Below are positions 1 through 9,248 of a DNA stretch of 64,000 nt, in pieces; positions within the stretch are counted from its first letter, which is position 1, and each line of letters starts with the position of its first letter. The translations under genes and the position numbers were made by a program. The notes beneath the pieces were generated by a model. That model worked only from the letters and a program-made list of their open reading frames with translations. It was not told where the DNA came from and ran no database searches. Source of the DNA: JACMLD01 sp044223995 (GTDB taxonomy: Bacteria; Bacteroidota; Bacteroidia; Chitinophagales; Chitinophagaceae); the NCBI GenBank assembly GCA_044223995.1, contig JBGALE010000005.1, forward strand, positions 124,001 through 188,000, read 5' to 3'.

Positions 1-356
1 TCATGCCCTACGAACCGCGCAATCCACACCACCTCCGCTATGTGGCAGGATTTACGCCCAGCCCTGAAAGATTAAAATTGATGGAAGACATCGTACTCCG
101 CATCAACCAATACCTGGGCTATGATTTTAATACCGTAGAACTGGCGCTGCGTGATGGTGTTCCCTATGCCATTGATTTCTGCAATCCTGCACCTGATGCT
201 GATATCAACAGTGTGGGCCAGGACAATTTCAACTGGGTGGTGGAAACCGCTGCGAACTTTGCCATTGAAAAAGCATTATCGCACAAGGATGGCCTCGATA
301 ACCTTACCTGGGGCGAATACATTAAACGAAGCGGCAATAAACAACGCCTGTTTTAA
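1..356 (+). CDS. ATP-grasp family ligase, C-terminal part (cut by window edge)
   Basis: Only the last 117 residues are inside the window. The segment around residues 48-66 (ALRDGVPYAIDFCNPAPDAD) has the ending expected of an ATP-grasp ligase, with Asp and Asn that normally bind the two Mg ions. The first Met seen (base 3) is probably internal, because ATP-grasp enzymes of this kind are several hundred residues long. It lies 67 bp before a GCS2-type carboxylate-amine ligase in the same direction, which fits a two-gene unit that joins amino or carboxyl groups at the cost of ATP. The substrate is unknown. The family call is inferred from the short tail. Confidence 0.65.
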   Translation, partial: MPYEPRNPHHLRYVAGFTPSPERLKLMEDIVLRINQYLGYDFNTVELALRDGVPYAIDFCNPAPDADINSVGQDNFNWVVETAANFAIEKALSHKDGLDNLTWGEYIKRSGNKQRLF

Positions 357-423
357 TAACAAATGATACTGGCACGTTTGCGTGCACACTATAGCGCATC
401 ATTCATCTTTAAGCCTGTTCACT

Positions 424-1536
424 ATGTCCAACATCAGTTACAAACATTTTACGCTCGGAGTGGAAGAAGAATACATGGTCATTGATCCGCAGTCGCGCGA
501 ATTAAAAAGCCATGAACAAAAGATAGTCCATGAAGGACAAAAGATCATCCGGGATAAAGTGAAGGCAGAAATGCACCAGGCGGTGGTGGAAGTGGGCACA
601 GACATTTGCCAGAATATTGATGAAGCCTATAAAGATGTATCGCTGCTGCGCAAAACCATTTCCGGCATTGCCGATTCACTGGGTCTTTGGGTAGGTGCCT
701 CAGGTACGCATCCCTTCAGCCACTGGCAAAGCCAACTGATCACCGATCACGTTCGCTACAATGAAATTGTCAATGAACTGCAGGAAGCGGCAAGGAGCAA
801 CCTGATTTTTGGCCTGCACGTACATGTAGGCATGGAAAGCAGGGAAATGGCCAACCATATTGCCAATTCCACCCGTTATTTCCTGCCACATATTTATGCG
901 CTCAGTACCAACTCTCCTTTTTGGGAAGGGCGTGTAACTGGATATAAATCTTTCCGCACCAAAGTATTTGATAAATTCCCCCGTACCGGCATACCCGAAA
1001 CTTTTGAAAGCATTGAAGCATACGATAACTATGTAAAACTGCTGGTGAAAACAGGCTGTATTGACAATGCCAAAAAAATATGGTGGGACCTGCGGGTGCA
1101 TCCATTTTTCAATACAGTGGAGTTTCGTATTTGTGATGTGCCCATGACCGTACAGGAAACCATTTGTATCGCTGCCCTGTTCCAGGCCATTTGTGCTAAA
1201 ATTTATAAACTGCGTTCACAAAACCTCAATTTTATACAATACTCCCGTGCACTCATCAACGAAAACAAATGGCGCGCCAGCCGTTATGGCATAGATGGCA
1301 GGTTGATTGATTTTGGAAAAGAAGAAGAAGCCAATACACGCGTGCTGATTTATGAGCTGCTCGATTTTGTGGATGATGTGGTTGACCACCTCGGCAGCCG
1401 CCATGCCACTTCTTATGTGACCCGCATGATGGAAAATGGCACAGGTGCTGACCGGCAGATGAAAGTATTTGAAGAAACAAACAGTCTTATCAACGTGGTT
1501 GACTATATCCATCAGCAGTTCCTGCATGAAGCGTAA
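424..1536 (+). CDS. Carboxylate-amine ligase, GCS2 family (YbdK-like)
   Basis: Predicted ATP-dependent ligase of the glutamate-cysteine ligase 2 family, 371 residues, the usual YbdK length. The N-terminus has the family signature GVEEEYMVID, a metal-binding Glu cluster, and GLHVHVGM around residue 130 supplies further ligands. The reading frame is open from 382, but the Met at 424 is preferred because the family motif then falls about ten residues in. YbdK homologues show weak glutamate-cysteine ligase activity, and the true substrate is usually unknown. The upstream ATP-grasp gene and the amidotransferase plus ATP-grasp-like pair at 5.9-8.1 kb suggest peptide-like or amide-bond chemistry. 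Confidence 0.9.
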   Translation: MSNISYKHFTLGVEEEYMVIDPQSRELKSHEQKIVHEGQKIIRDKVKAEMHQAVVEVGTDICQNIDEAYKDVSLLRKTISGIADSLGLWVGASGTHPFSHWQSQLITDHVRYNEIVNELQEAARSNLIFGLHVHVGMESREMANHIANSTRYFLPHIYALSTNSPFWEGRVTGYKSFRTKVFDKFPRTGIPETFESIEAYDNYVKLLVKTGCIDNAKKIWWDLRVHPFFNTVEFRICDVPMTVQETICIAALFQAICAKIYKLRSQNLNFIQYSRALINENKWRASRYGIDGRLIDFGKEEEANTRVLIYELLDFVDDVVDHLGSRHATSYVTRMMENGTGADRQMKVFEETNSLINVVDYIHQQFLHEA

Positions 1537-1544
1537 AGAACCAG

Positions 1545-2480
1545 TTATTTCTTTTTAAACTTCATAGCCAGTTCACGGATATCATTCGGCGCTGTGCGGC
1601 AGCAACCACCGATCAATGTGGCGCCTGCCTGGTACCATTCATCTGCGCAGGAAGAAAAACTATGGCTGTGTTCGCCCGGTAACCAGCATTTATTCACCGC
1701 ATCATACTTTTCCCCGAGATTGGGATATGCCAGTACCGGTTTGCTGGTGGCGCTTTTTATTTCTTTTATTAGTGATGCCACAAATTCCGGCGATGTGCAG
1801 TTAACTCCAATAGCTGCTATTTGATCGGATTGATTGGCCAGTACAGCTACTTCAGCCATGCGTTCGCCATGACAGGTATGCAAAGAATCCCTGCAGCTAA
1901 AACTCAGCCAGGCCTGCCTGTTGGGAAATTCTTTCAGCAATTGCAACAGCGCTATGCCTTCTTCCAGTGAAGGAATGGTTTCGCAGGCAAAAAAATCTGC
2001 ACCGCTATTGTACAATACCTCCATTCTTGGACGGTGAAAATTTTTCAATGCTTCAATACCGATTCCATAATCGCCGGTATACTCAGCCCCATTGGCAAGG
2101 TAAGCACCATAAGGGCCAATAGAAGCGGCTACCAATGGCAAAGGCTCTTTTAAACTTTTTTTCTTTATTACTTCTTCCTTTGCCTGCAGGCAAAGATCAA
2201 TACTTAATTGCATGAGTTGTGCGGATTGCCCGGCAGACAACCCACGTTTGGCAAATCCTTCCATGCTTGCCTGGTAGCTGGCGCTCGTAATGACATCGGC
2301 GCCTGCTTCGAGGTAATCTGCATGCACCTGTTTGATCAGCGCAGGGTTTTCCATTAATAATTTTGCCGACCATAGTTGGTCATTCAAATCGGCGCCACGC
2401 TTTTCCAGTTCGGTTGCCAGTGCACCATCGAGTATGACCATTTTATTTTTTGCAATAATAGGATAAAAGATATTTGTCAT
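1545..2480 (-). CDS. mmuM: Homocysteine S-methyltransferase
   Basis: Cytosolic, zinc-dependent enzyme that moves a methyl group from S-methylmethionine (or SAM) to homocysteine, giving methionine. The 311 residues match MmuM in length. The N-terminus has VILDGALATELEKRGADL. The zinc-binding Cys residues are visible in GVNCTSP and in the C-terminal IGGCCRT. It faces the carboxylate-amine ligase tail to tail with an 8 bp gap, so it is not in that operon. No S-methylmethionine permease lies next to it. No clear promoter element was found in the long leader upstream. Confidence 0.93.
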   Translation of the reverse strand: MTNIFYPIIAKNKMVILDGALATELEKRGADLNDQLWSAKLLMENPALIKQVHADYLEAGADVITSASYQASMEGFAKRGLSAGQSAQLMQLSIDLCLQAKEEVIKKKSLKEPLPLVAASIGPYGAYLANGAEYTGDYGIGIEALKNFHRPRMEVLYNSGADFFACETIPSLEEGIALLQLLKEFPNRQAWLSFSCRDSLHTCHGERMAEVAVLANQSDQIAAIGVNCTSPEFVASLIKEIKSATSKPVLAYPNLGEKYDAVNKCWLPGEHSHSFSSCADEWYQAGATLIGGCCRTAPNDIRELAMKFKKK

Positions 2481-2939
2481 AATCTGTTTAATCTATCTGA
2501 ATAAGTCACGATAATTTTATTACAATATTGTTACGATTCACATTGCCATGAAATACAATTGCCATTTTTCCCAGGTATAATTACGATTCAAAACATGCTT
2601 TCATACTACATAGTTACTCTTAGCATACTACAAGCTTTGTTTAATTTATCCTATGAAACAGGTAGAATACAACGAACAGGTTATTGCAGTTTACACAAGT
2701 TCTTTTTAATTTTGTTTCAACACTTTATTTTTACTACCTCTCCCCATCCTACCGTAGATTACTTTCCGGCTTTGCAGTAGCACATGAAATTTATTTTTAT
2801 GAACAACAATTCGTTTGCCCGGGCGGCATACACTGTTTGTTATTGATGTTATAGCTAAATACTAGCAGGGACGGTTATTGTGAAGAAGCCAGCAGGTAAT
2901 TAATTTTGCCGCGCTGGCTTCTGCTTTTATTAAACTTTA
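2481..2939. other. Gene-free interval of 459 bp
   Basis: No convincing gene. The interval carries a direct repeat, TTACGATTCA, at 2531-2540 and 2581-2590. It also carries a 10-bp inverted repeat, AGAAGCCAGC at 2884-2893 pairing with GCTGGCTTCT at 2913-2922 across a 19-base loop. The inverted repeat sits just beyond the stop of the minus-strand hydrolase, so it may protect or end that transcript, although no T-run follows on that strand. A 73-residue open frame at 2559-2780 has no recognisable features. Confidence 0.5.
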
Positions 2940-3986
2940 TTATTCTCCCTTTTTAAAATGTCCGCCATCCACGTCTTTGATGAATTGAATAATGCCGGGA
3001 TAAAAATGTTCCTGGTCGTCCCACATGGCGAGGTGGCTGCCATTGGGACATATCAGTGATCTTCCCTGCTGCACCTGGGTGCTCATCCATTTCATGTGCT
3101 CGGGGTCCATAGTATCATGCATGGCTCCTACCGTGAGCACGGGCACTTTGATTTCTTTTAACCTGTTTTTGACATCCCATTTGGCCAGTCTTCCGCCGAT
3201 GCCAAATTCCGAAGGCCCCTGCATCATCGTGTATACTACCATGTTGGCGTGTTTGAAACTGCGCTGCACAGGATCGGGGTTGGGAACGATGCGGCATACA
3301 TGTTCATTGTAATAATATTTTTCCAGCAAAGCCGTATATCGTGGGTTGTTTACCTGCCCGGTATTTTGCAGCATCAGTATACTGTCCACTATTTTCTTAT
3401 CCATTTGTTTTTGCAGCACTTCTTCATTGTATTTACCATAGTCGGGGCAACTGGCCATCATATTACAAATGATGAGTCCTTTTAAATTATCCTGGTATTT
3501 CAATGCATATTCCATCGCCAGTATCCCTCCCCAGGAATTGCCCAGCAGGAAAAAATTGTCCTTATTCAATCCAAGCGCTTTTCTTACCTGCTCCACCTCT
3601 TCTGCAAAACGATCGGTGGTCCACAGGGAACTGTCTTTTGGCTGATCGGAATAATAAGAACCGAGCTGATCGTATTCATACATTTCAAATCCAACTTTCG
3701 GGAAAAAACTTTCAAAGCATTCCATGTATTCATGTGTCATGGCCGGTCCGCCGTGCAGCAGTAATACTTTGATGCGTGGATTATTGCCAATGCGTTTGGT
3801 CCACACGTTGAATTTTCCGACAGGTGTTTCAATGGGTATCATTTTTATACCCGCTGTTTGCACACCGCTGTCGCCATAATTAAAATAAGCATCAACAGTG
3901 GGCAATTTATTTTCGGTAGCAGCAGGTTGGCTGCAACGCGACATCAGTAAAGTGGTTAACAGCAAAACAGGTAACATGCGGAACAT
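2940..3986 (-). CDS. Alpha/beta hydrolase lipoprotein, proline iminopeptidase-like
   Basis: Predicted serine peptidase of the proline iminopeptidase group (S33), 348 residues. The N-terminus MFRMLPVLLLTTLLMSRC looks like a lipoprotein signal with the acylated Cys at 18, so the enzyme is probably membrane-anchored on the periplasmic side, unlike classical cytosolic iminopeptidases. The oxyanion region HGGPAMTHEY and the nucleophile elbow GNSWGG (Ser) are clear. A late Asp (around HDTMDP) and His (NGSHLAMW) complete the triad. It is divergent from the amidohydrolase at 4210 with a 223 bp shared promoter region. The substrate is probably a peptide with an N-terminal proline or other small residue, which is inferred. 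Confidence 0.85.
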   Translation of the reverse strand: MFRMLPVLLLTTLLMSRCSQPAATENKLPTVDAYFNYGDSGVQTAGIKMIPIETPVGKFNVWTKRIGNNPRIKVLLLHGGPAMTHEYMECFESFFPKVGFEMYEYDQLGSYYSDQPKDSSLWTTDRFAEEVEQVRKALGLNKDNFFLLGNSWGGILAMEYALKYQDNLKGLIICNMMASCPDYGKYNEEVLQKQMDKKIVDSILMLQNTGQVNNPRYTALLEKYYYNEHVCRIVPNPDPVQRSFKHANMVVYTMMQGPSEFGIGGRLAKWDVKNRLKEIKVPVLTVGAMHDTMDPEHMKWMSTQVQQGRSLICPNGSHLAMWDDQEHFYPGIIQFIKDVDGGHFKKGE

Positions 3987-4209
3987 GATGGTATCAATTT
4001 TTGGTTGACAGAATTAGTTTATAAAAAATGGCCGGCAGGCACGGTCCTGGTTTTCCACAAAGAAAACGGAGTTGTTAAGGTAGGCAAGTTTGGGATAAAA
4101 CAACCGCTTATTAAAAAGGAAACATTGTACATTCATTGTTTAAATTAAAGATATCCTTACTATTACCAACAGCCGTCCAGGTTGCTGCCGATCTTTAAAC
4201 CAATTCAAT

Positions 4210-5844
4210 ATGAAGCAGGTATTTGTCATTGGGTTTGTATATATTTTCTTCAGTTCCTGTACAGGTAAAACAATGGTCGACCAAATCGTCCACCATGCCG
4301 TTATCTATACAGTAGATTCCGCTTTCACGACTGCCGAAGCAATGGCCATCAAAGATGGCCGCATTGTTGAAACAGGTACCAGTGCCGCAATACTTGACCG
4401 CTATGAAGCGAAAGAAACGATCGATGCCGGTGGAAAATATATTTACCCCGGGCTGATCGATGCACATGCACATTTTTACCGTTACGGGTTGGGACTGCAA
4501 ACGGCCAACCTCGTAGGGACGAATAGCTGGGAAGAAATTATTACGAAGCTGAAAGAATTTGCAGCCGAAAATAAAGATGGATGGCTGATTGGACGTGGCT
4601 GGGATCAAAACGACTGGGACATCAAAGAATTTCCTTCCAATGAAGAATTGAATACACTCTTTCCCAACAGGCCGGTGATACTGACAAGGATTGACGGGCA
4701 TGCTGCCATTGCCAATCAAACTGCCTTGTCGCTTGCGGGTGTTAAAGCGGGTGATAAACTAACCGGTGGGCAGGTAGAAGTAAAAAACGGGAAGCTCACA
4801 GGCATACTTGTCGACAATGCTGTTGATCTCGTCAGCAGTAAAATACCTGCTCCGAATACAGCGCAGAAAAAAGAATCATTACTGGATGCACAGCGCAATT
4901 GCTTTGCCGCAGGGCTTACCACTGTTGATGACTGTGGCCTCGACTATGATGAGATATTATTTATCGACAGTATGCAAAAAGCCGGTGATGTTACCATGCG
5001 TGTCTATGCCATGCTGAGTGATGCAAAAAAGAATTACGATTTCATTTTTAACAATGGAAAAATAAAAACACCTTATCTCCATGTATGCTCTTTTAAAGTG
5101 TATGCAGATGGCGCATTGGGTTCGAGGGGCGCCTGCCTGTTGCAGCCCTATACTGATAAACCCGGGTGGCAGGGCTTCCTGCTGAGTGCGCCTGCCCATT
5201 TTGATTCGGTTGCTGCACTGATTTACAGCAAGGGTTTTCAAATGTGCACACATGCTATTGGTGATAGTGGCAACCGTGTCATACTCGATACCTATGCAAA
5301 GTACCTGAAAGGGAAAAATGATTTACGCTGGCGCATCGAACATGCACAGGTAGTCAACAAAGACGACTTTGATAAATTTGGAAAATATTCCATCATTCCC
5401 TCTGTGCAACCCACGCATGCCACCAGTGATATGTATTGGGCAGCCGATCGCCTGGGCCCCGACAGGGTGAAGGGTGCGTATGCTTTCAAACAACTGATGG
5501 AGGAAAACGGATGGATACCATTGGGTACTGATTTTCCTGTGGAAGACATATCGCCGTTCAAAACATTTTATGCTGCCGTTGCCCGCAAAGATGCCAAAGG
5601 CTGGCCGAATGGCGGCTTTCAGTATGAAAATGCACTGACCAGGGAAAATACTTTGCGTGGTATGACCATCTGGGCAGCCAAAGCCAATTTTGAAGAACAG
5701 GAAAAGGGAAGTTTGGAAAAAGGGAAGTATGCAGATTATATTATACTGGATAAAGACCTGATGAAAATGCCGGAAGATGCGATATTATCATCGCAGGTAT
5801 CCATGACTTTTATTGGCGGTAAAAAAGTATTTGAAAAAAAATAA
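4210..5844 (+). CDS. YtcJ-like amidohydrolase, probable lipoprotein
   Basis: Metal-dependent amidohydrolase of the amidohydro_3 group, 544 residues. The first 18 residues end in FFSSC, which looks like a lipoprotein signal. DAHAHFYRYG (about residue 85) provides the first two metal-binding His residues. Later come a conserved CTHAIGDSG and an IEHAQ segment, and LGTDFPVE carries the catalytic Asp. The C-terminus closes the beta-sandwich with FIGGKKVFEKK. Family members hydrolyse amides, carbamates or imides, so the true substrate cannot be read from sequence. It lies 119 bp upstream of the amidotransferase on the same strand, so co-transcription is possible but not certain. Confidence 0.88.
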   Translation: MKQVFVIGFVYIFFSSCTGKTMVDQIVHHAVIYTVDSAFTTAEAMAIKDGRIVETGTSAAILDRYEAKETIDAGGKYIYPGLIDAHAHFYRYGLGLQTANLVGTNSWEEIITKLKEFAAENKDGWLIGRGWDQNDWDIKEFPSNEELNTLFPNRPVILTRIDGHAAIANQTALSLAGVKAGDKLTGGQVEVKNGKLTGILVDNAVDLVSSKIPAPNTAQKKESLLDAQRNCFAAGLTTVDDCGLDYDEILFIDSMQKAGDVTMRVYAMLSDAKKNYDFIFNNGKIKTPYLHVCSFKVYADGALGSRGACLLQPYTDKPGWQGFLLSAPAHFDSVAALIYSKGFQMCTHAIGDSGNRVILDTYAKYLKGKNDLRWRIEHAQVVNKDDFDKFGKYSIIPSVQPTHATSDMYWAADRLGPDRVKGAYAFKQLMEENGWIPLGTDFPVEDISPFKTFYAAVARKDAKGWPNGGFQYENALTRENTLRGMTIWAAKANFEEQEKGSLEKGKYADYIILDKDLMKMPEDAILSSQVSMTFIGGKKVFEKK

Positions 5845-5951
5845 TACGGATACCCGGCGGCTTATACAATTGAGCATTGTCAAGTAAACAAAGAATATGT
5901 ATTGGCATTGATTCAGTCAGGCTGCAGACAATTCAGGGGCAGGAAAATCGT

Positions 5952-5959
5952 TACATTTG
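5952..5959 (+). promoter_or_regulatory. Exact TAnnTTTG -7 element
   Basis: TACATTTG matches the Bacteroidota -7 consensus exactly. It ends only 4 bases before the ATG at 5964 and 10 bases before the ATG at 5970, so transcription would begin almost at the start codon. No TTG (-33) sits at the usual 19-21 bp distance. Chance is quite possible. Confidence 0.3.
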
Positions 5960-5963
5960 CAGG

Positions 5964-6809
5964 ATGTTTATGGGTGATAAAAAACAAATACGCATTGCAT
6001 TACTGGACCTCTATGAAGGTCAGGCCAACCAGGGCATGCGTTGTCTTCGTGAGATACTGAACCAGTATGGCGAATACAACAATCTTGATGTGGTGTGGCA
6101 CGAATTTGAAGTGCGGCTCGAACAGCAATTACCCGATCTCAGTTACGATATATTTATTTCCAGTGGTGGCCCCGGTTCCCCATTGGACAGTGAAGACACG
6201 GAATGGGAAAAAAAATATTTTAACTGGCTGCAGCAGGTGGAAGAATGGAATAACCACCCGGGGCAGGTGCAGAAAAAATACATATTCTTTATTTGTCACT
6301 CCTACCAGTTAGCTTGTCGTTATTTTAAAGTGGCGCATGTTACCAAAAGAAAATCCACCGCCTTTGGCGTTTTTCCCGTTCATATTATCCCGGGCGGAAA
6401 ACATGAACTAATATTTGACGGGCTGCGCGATCCCTTTTATGCAGTAGACAGCCGCGATTACCAGGTGATACAACCCAATCACAACCGGCTCCGCCAAATG
6501 AATGCCACCATTCTTTGCATTGAAAAAGAAAGACCACATGTTCCGCTGGAAAGAGCTGTGATGGCCATCCGGTTCAATGAATACATGATTGGTACACAGT
6601 TTCACCCGGAAGCAGATGCAGTGGGTATGACCATGTACCTGCAACGCGAAGACAAAAAGCAAACGGTCATCGAAAATCATGGTTTTGATAAATGGAAAAG
6701 CATGATCGATCACCTCAATGATCCGGATAAAATATTGCTCACCTACTCCCATGTGATCCCGAACTTCCTGAACGAAGCCGTTGATCACCTTATCGAAATA
6801 GAAGCCTGA
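5964..6809 (+). CDS. Class I glutamine amidotransferase domain protein
   Basis: A 281-residue protein made essentially of one GATase1 domain, which frees ammonia from glutamine for a partner enzyme. The catalytic Cys is in FFICHSYQ and the His and Glu are in GTQFHPEAD, so the triad is complete. The usual G-x-C-x-G-x-Q elbow is altered to CHSYQ. The frame is open from a TTG at 5877, but the ATG at 5964 (or 5970) is preferred because the fold starts with IRIALLDLYEGQANQG. No synthetase domain is fused, so the ammonia acceptor should be a separate protein. The ATP-grasp-like protein 89 bp downstream is the obvious candidate. Confidence 0.85.
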   Translation: MFMGDKKQIRIALLDLYEGQANQGMRCLREILNQYGEYNNLDVVWHEFEVRLEQQLPDLSYDIFISSGGPGSPLDSEDTEWEKKYFNWLQQVEEWNNHPGQVQKKYIFFICHSYQLACRYFKVAHVTKRKSTAFGVFPVHIIPGGKHELIFDGLRDPFYAVDSRDYQVIQPNHNRLRQMNATILCIEKERPHVPLERAVMAIRFNEYMIGTQFHPEADAVGMTMYLQREDKKQTVIENHGFDKWKSMIDHLNDPDKILLTYSHVIPNFLNEAVDHLIEIEA

Positions 6810-6898
6810 TCCCCGCGGCTGAATAATATTATCCAAATGACCAATGCCGCATTTGGCATACATTCATTCATTGCGTAACTTCCACCAAAGAAACAGGT

Positions 6899-8098
6899 AT
6901 GGTACCAGGCATACGCAAGGCCTTCAACGAAGCATTTACACAACAGGCTTACCAGGGATTCCTGGCAGACCTTCACAGCAAACACCCCGGCGCTATTGAA
7001 TTCAGGGTGGCGGAAACACCCATTTTTGTGGACAAGGTTTTTACAAAAAAAATGACCGATGCCTGTGAAAGTATCATTGATGTTATTGTCAGTCCCAATT
7101 TTAAACAACTCACCCAAAGGAGTATCCCCAAAGGCGAACAGGTGCCGAATGAAAACAATGTCAGCCACATGATTGCCTTTGATTTTGGAATATGTATCAA
7201 TGATGCACACGAACTGGAACCGCAGCTCATAGAAATGCAGGGCTTCCCTACACTGTTTGGTTTCCAGGTGTACTATCCAGAAGTAGTGAGAAAACATTTT
7301 AGCATCCCGGCCAATTACGATCAGTACCTCGGCAATTATGATCGCGATTCGTACATAAAAGATTTAAGGAATGTCATTATTGGTGATGCTGCTGTTGAAA
7401 ACGTGATATTGCTTGAGATAAAACCGCATGAGCAAAAAACAAGGATCGATTTCTACTGCACACAGGATTATCTTGGCATACAACCGGTTTGTATTACTGA
7501 ATTGATACAGGAAGGAAAACAATTGTATTACATCAATGACCAAACAAAAAAGAAAACGCTGGTAAAGAGAATTTATAACCGCATCATCTTTGATGACCTG
7601 CATGCGCAGAAAGATACACTGGGCTCTTATGTTGACATTACTCAGGATCTTAATGTAGAATGGATACCGCATCCCAACTGGTTTTACCGCATCAGTAAGT
7701 TTACACTGCCATTCATCCGTCACCCGTTTGTACCGCCTACCTATTTCCTGAATGAAATCAAACAGATGCCAGGTGATTTGGAAAATTATGTATTAAAACC
7801 TTTGTTCTCTTTTGCCGGCCAGGGCGTGGTTATTGATGTTACACAAAAAGATATCGAACAGGTAAAGGAACCGGAGAACTGGATACTGCAAAGAAAAGTT
7901 ACCTATGCCGACGTGATCGAAACGCCGGATATTCCTGCAAAGGCAGAAATACGCATCATGTATTTGTGGAAAGAAGGTGCAGCAAGACCGGTGCCGGCTA
8001 TCAACCTGGCAAGGCTCAGCAAGGGAAAAATGATCGGTGTCCGTTACAATAAAGACAAGGAATGGGTGGGTGGCAGTGTTTGCTTTTTTGAGAAATAA
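6899..8098 (+). CDS. ATP-grasp-like ligase
   Basis: A 399-residue soluble protein that resembles circularly permuted or divergent ATP-grasp enzymes. The nucleotide-binding part is around residues 290-310 (YVLKPLFSFAGQGVVID, with the Lys and the glycine-rich loop). It is followed by NWILQRKV, by AEIRIMYLW, and by a C-terminal segment RLSKGKMIGVRYNKDK. The N-terminal 180 residues have no motif I recognise. It follows the glutamine amidotransferase with an 89 bp gap, and the pair resembles the predicted amidoligase gene neighbourhoods described for ATP-grasp, GCS2 and GATase proteins. Product and substrate are unknown. Confidence 0.65.
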   Translation: MVPGIRKAFNEAFTQQAYQGFLADLHSKHPGAIEFRVAETPIFVDKVFTKKMTDACESIIDVIVSPNFKQLTQRSIPKGEQVPNENNVSHMIAFDFGICINDAHELEPQLIEMQGFPTLFGFQVYYPEVVRKHFSIPANYDQYLGNYDRDSYIKDLRNVIIGDAAVENVILLEIKPHEQKTRIDFYCTQDYLGIQPVCITELIQEGKQLYYINDQTKKKTLVKRIYNRIIFDDLHAQKDTLGSYVDITQDLNVEWIPHPNWFYRISKFTLPFIRHPFVPPTYFLNEIKQMPGDLENYVLKPLFSFAGQGVVIDVTQKDIEQVKEPENWILQRKVTYADVIETPDIPAKAEIRIMYLWKEGAARPVPAINLARLSKGKMIGVRYNKDKEWVGGSVCFFEK

Positions 8099-8216
8099 TT
8101 TGTTTCATATTGCAAGACTGTATTAATATCCTGGTTAAAAACTCGTAAAACTTTGAATTTAGCTTTATTGGGTTTAATTTTCCATGATATCATTATTCAC
8201 TAAACCCTCTACAATT

Positions 8217-8765
8217 ATGAAAAGCTTTATCATTGCATTGATGTTGATTGCTGCTGTTAATATTGCGGTAGCACAGGAAACGGCTCCGAAGAACGTTGTA
8301 AAAATTAATCCGCTGGGTGTATTGTTTGGCAGCGCCAACCTGGCGTATGAAAGAGCACTCACCGAAAAATCTTCTTTCCTGATTGCACCATCTTTTGGAT
8401 TTTTCAAACTGTCGGGTGCCAAATATTCGTCATTCGGATTGGGTGCTGAATACCGGTTTTATCTTTCCAAAACAAAAACAGCCCCGGCGGGATTATTTGT
8501 TGCACCAGGTGCCGGGTATACAGGTGGTTCTGTAAAAGTAGACGACGGTCAGGGTGGTACAAGCAAAACAAATTTCAGCGCTTACTATATTAAAGGTATC
8601 CTGGGCCATCAGTGGATTTGGGACAGTGGTTTTACACTCGACCTGAATGGTGGTATCCAGTATATTGGCTTCAGCTATAAAGATGATGGCAGTAATTTCA
8701 GTACATTAAAAGCCAGTGGCATACTACCTGTTATTGGTCTTTCTATCGGGTATGCTTTTAACTAA
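8217..8765 (+). CDS. Small outer-membrane beta-barrel protein
   Basis: A 182-residue exported protein. The ATG at 8217 gives a clean signal peptide, MKSFIIALMLIAAVNIAVAQ, so the longer open frame from 8184 is rejected. The mature part alternates short Gly and aromatic strands (GVLFGSANLAYERAL, GLGAEYRFYL, GAGYTGGSVKV) and ends in GLSIGYAFN, with a penultimate aromatic residue as is common in barrel proteins. The size suits an eight-stranded barrel. No enzymatic role is visible. A strong terminator follows at 8789. Confidence 0.75.
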   Translation: MKSFIIALMLIAAVNIAVAQETAPKNVVKINPLGVLFGSANLAYERALTEKSSFLIAPSFGFFKLSGAKYSSFGLGAEYRFYLSKTKTAPAGLFVAPGAGYTGGSVKVDDGQGGTSKTNFSAYYIKGILGHQWIWDSGFTLDLNGGIQYIGFSYKDDGSNFSTLKASGILPVIGLSIGYAFN

Positions 8766-8788
8766 ATTTGATTTTGCACAAAATCAGG

Positions 8789-8812
8789 AGCCGCTTTACC
8801 GCGGCTTTTTTT
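8789..8812 (+). terminator. Intrinsic terminator
   Basis: AGCCGC (8789-8794) pairs with GCGGCT (8801-8806) across a six-base loop and runs straight into seven T residues. It lies 23 bp after the stop of the small barrel protein and separates it from the cupin gene. Confidence 0.85.
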
Positions 8813-8927
8813 ATTTTAAAACAGTTACTGGTAACCAGGGTTGGCCATCCATCGTAAATTATCATCATACAAATACGACGCGTGCGGTAATACTGTTGTT
8901 TTCTGTACATTTATAAAAACCTTACGG

Positions 8928-9242
8928 ATGCAGCACCTTACTGATATCCCCGGCCGTCAACTGGCACCGGGCTATATATCAAAGCTTGTTCATGGCGATC
9001 AAAGTACATTGTCTGTTGTTGAAATAAAAAAAGGCAGCGTATTGCCCGAACACCACCATGTACATGAACAAATCACTTTTATACTAAAAGGACAACTGGA
9101 TATGATGATTGGCGGAAAATTTTATGCCATGACCGAAGGAATGGTGCATGTAATACCGTCCAATGTGCCACACAGCGCCATAGCTGCTACCGACTGCACG
9201 GTTGTGGATGCTTTTAGCCCGGCAAGGGAAGATTACAAGTAA
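8928..9242 (+). CDS. Cupin domain protein
   Basis: A 104-residue single-domain cupin, probably cytosolic. Metal ligands of motif 1 are visible in PEHHHVHEQITFILKGQ, and motif 2 is HVIPSNVPHSAIA. The ATG at 8928 is preferred to the upstream frame start at 8841, because the extra 29 residues are unlike a cupin and overlap the likely promoter (TACATTTA at 8906-8913). The role of small cupins is varied (sugar isomerase, dioxygenase or ligand binding), and nothing here decides it. The next gene starts 6 bp after the stop, so the two are probably co-transcribed. Confidence 0.85.
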   Translation: MQHLTDIPGRQLAPGYISKLVHGDQSTLSVVEIKKGSVLPEHHHVHEQITFILKGQLDMMIGGKFYAMTEGMVHVIPSNVPHSAIAATDCTVVDAFSPAREDYK

Positions 9243-9248
9243 ATCATC

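Noticed and set aside
2559..2780. 73-codon open frame in the gap after mmuM
   Set aside because: No start context, no family, and the DNA is low in coding signal. It also crosses the direct repeat TTACGATTCA, so I treat it as chance.
2884..2922. Hairpin as a terminator for the hydrolase gene
   Set aside because: The stem is good, but neither strand has a T-run at the expected place for the minus-strand gene. It is noted as a structure only.
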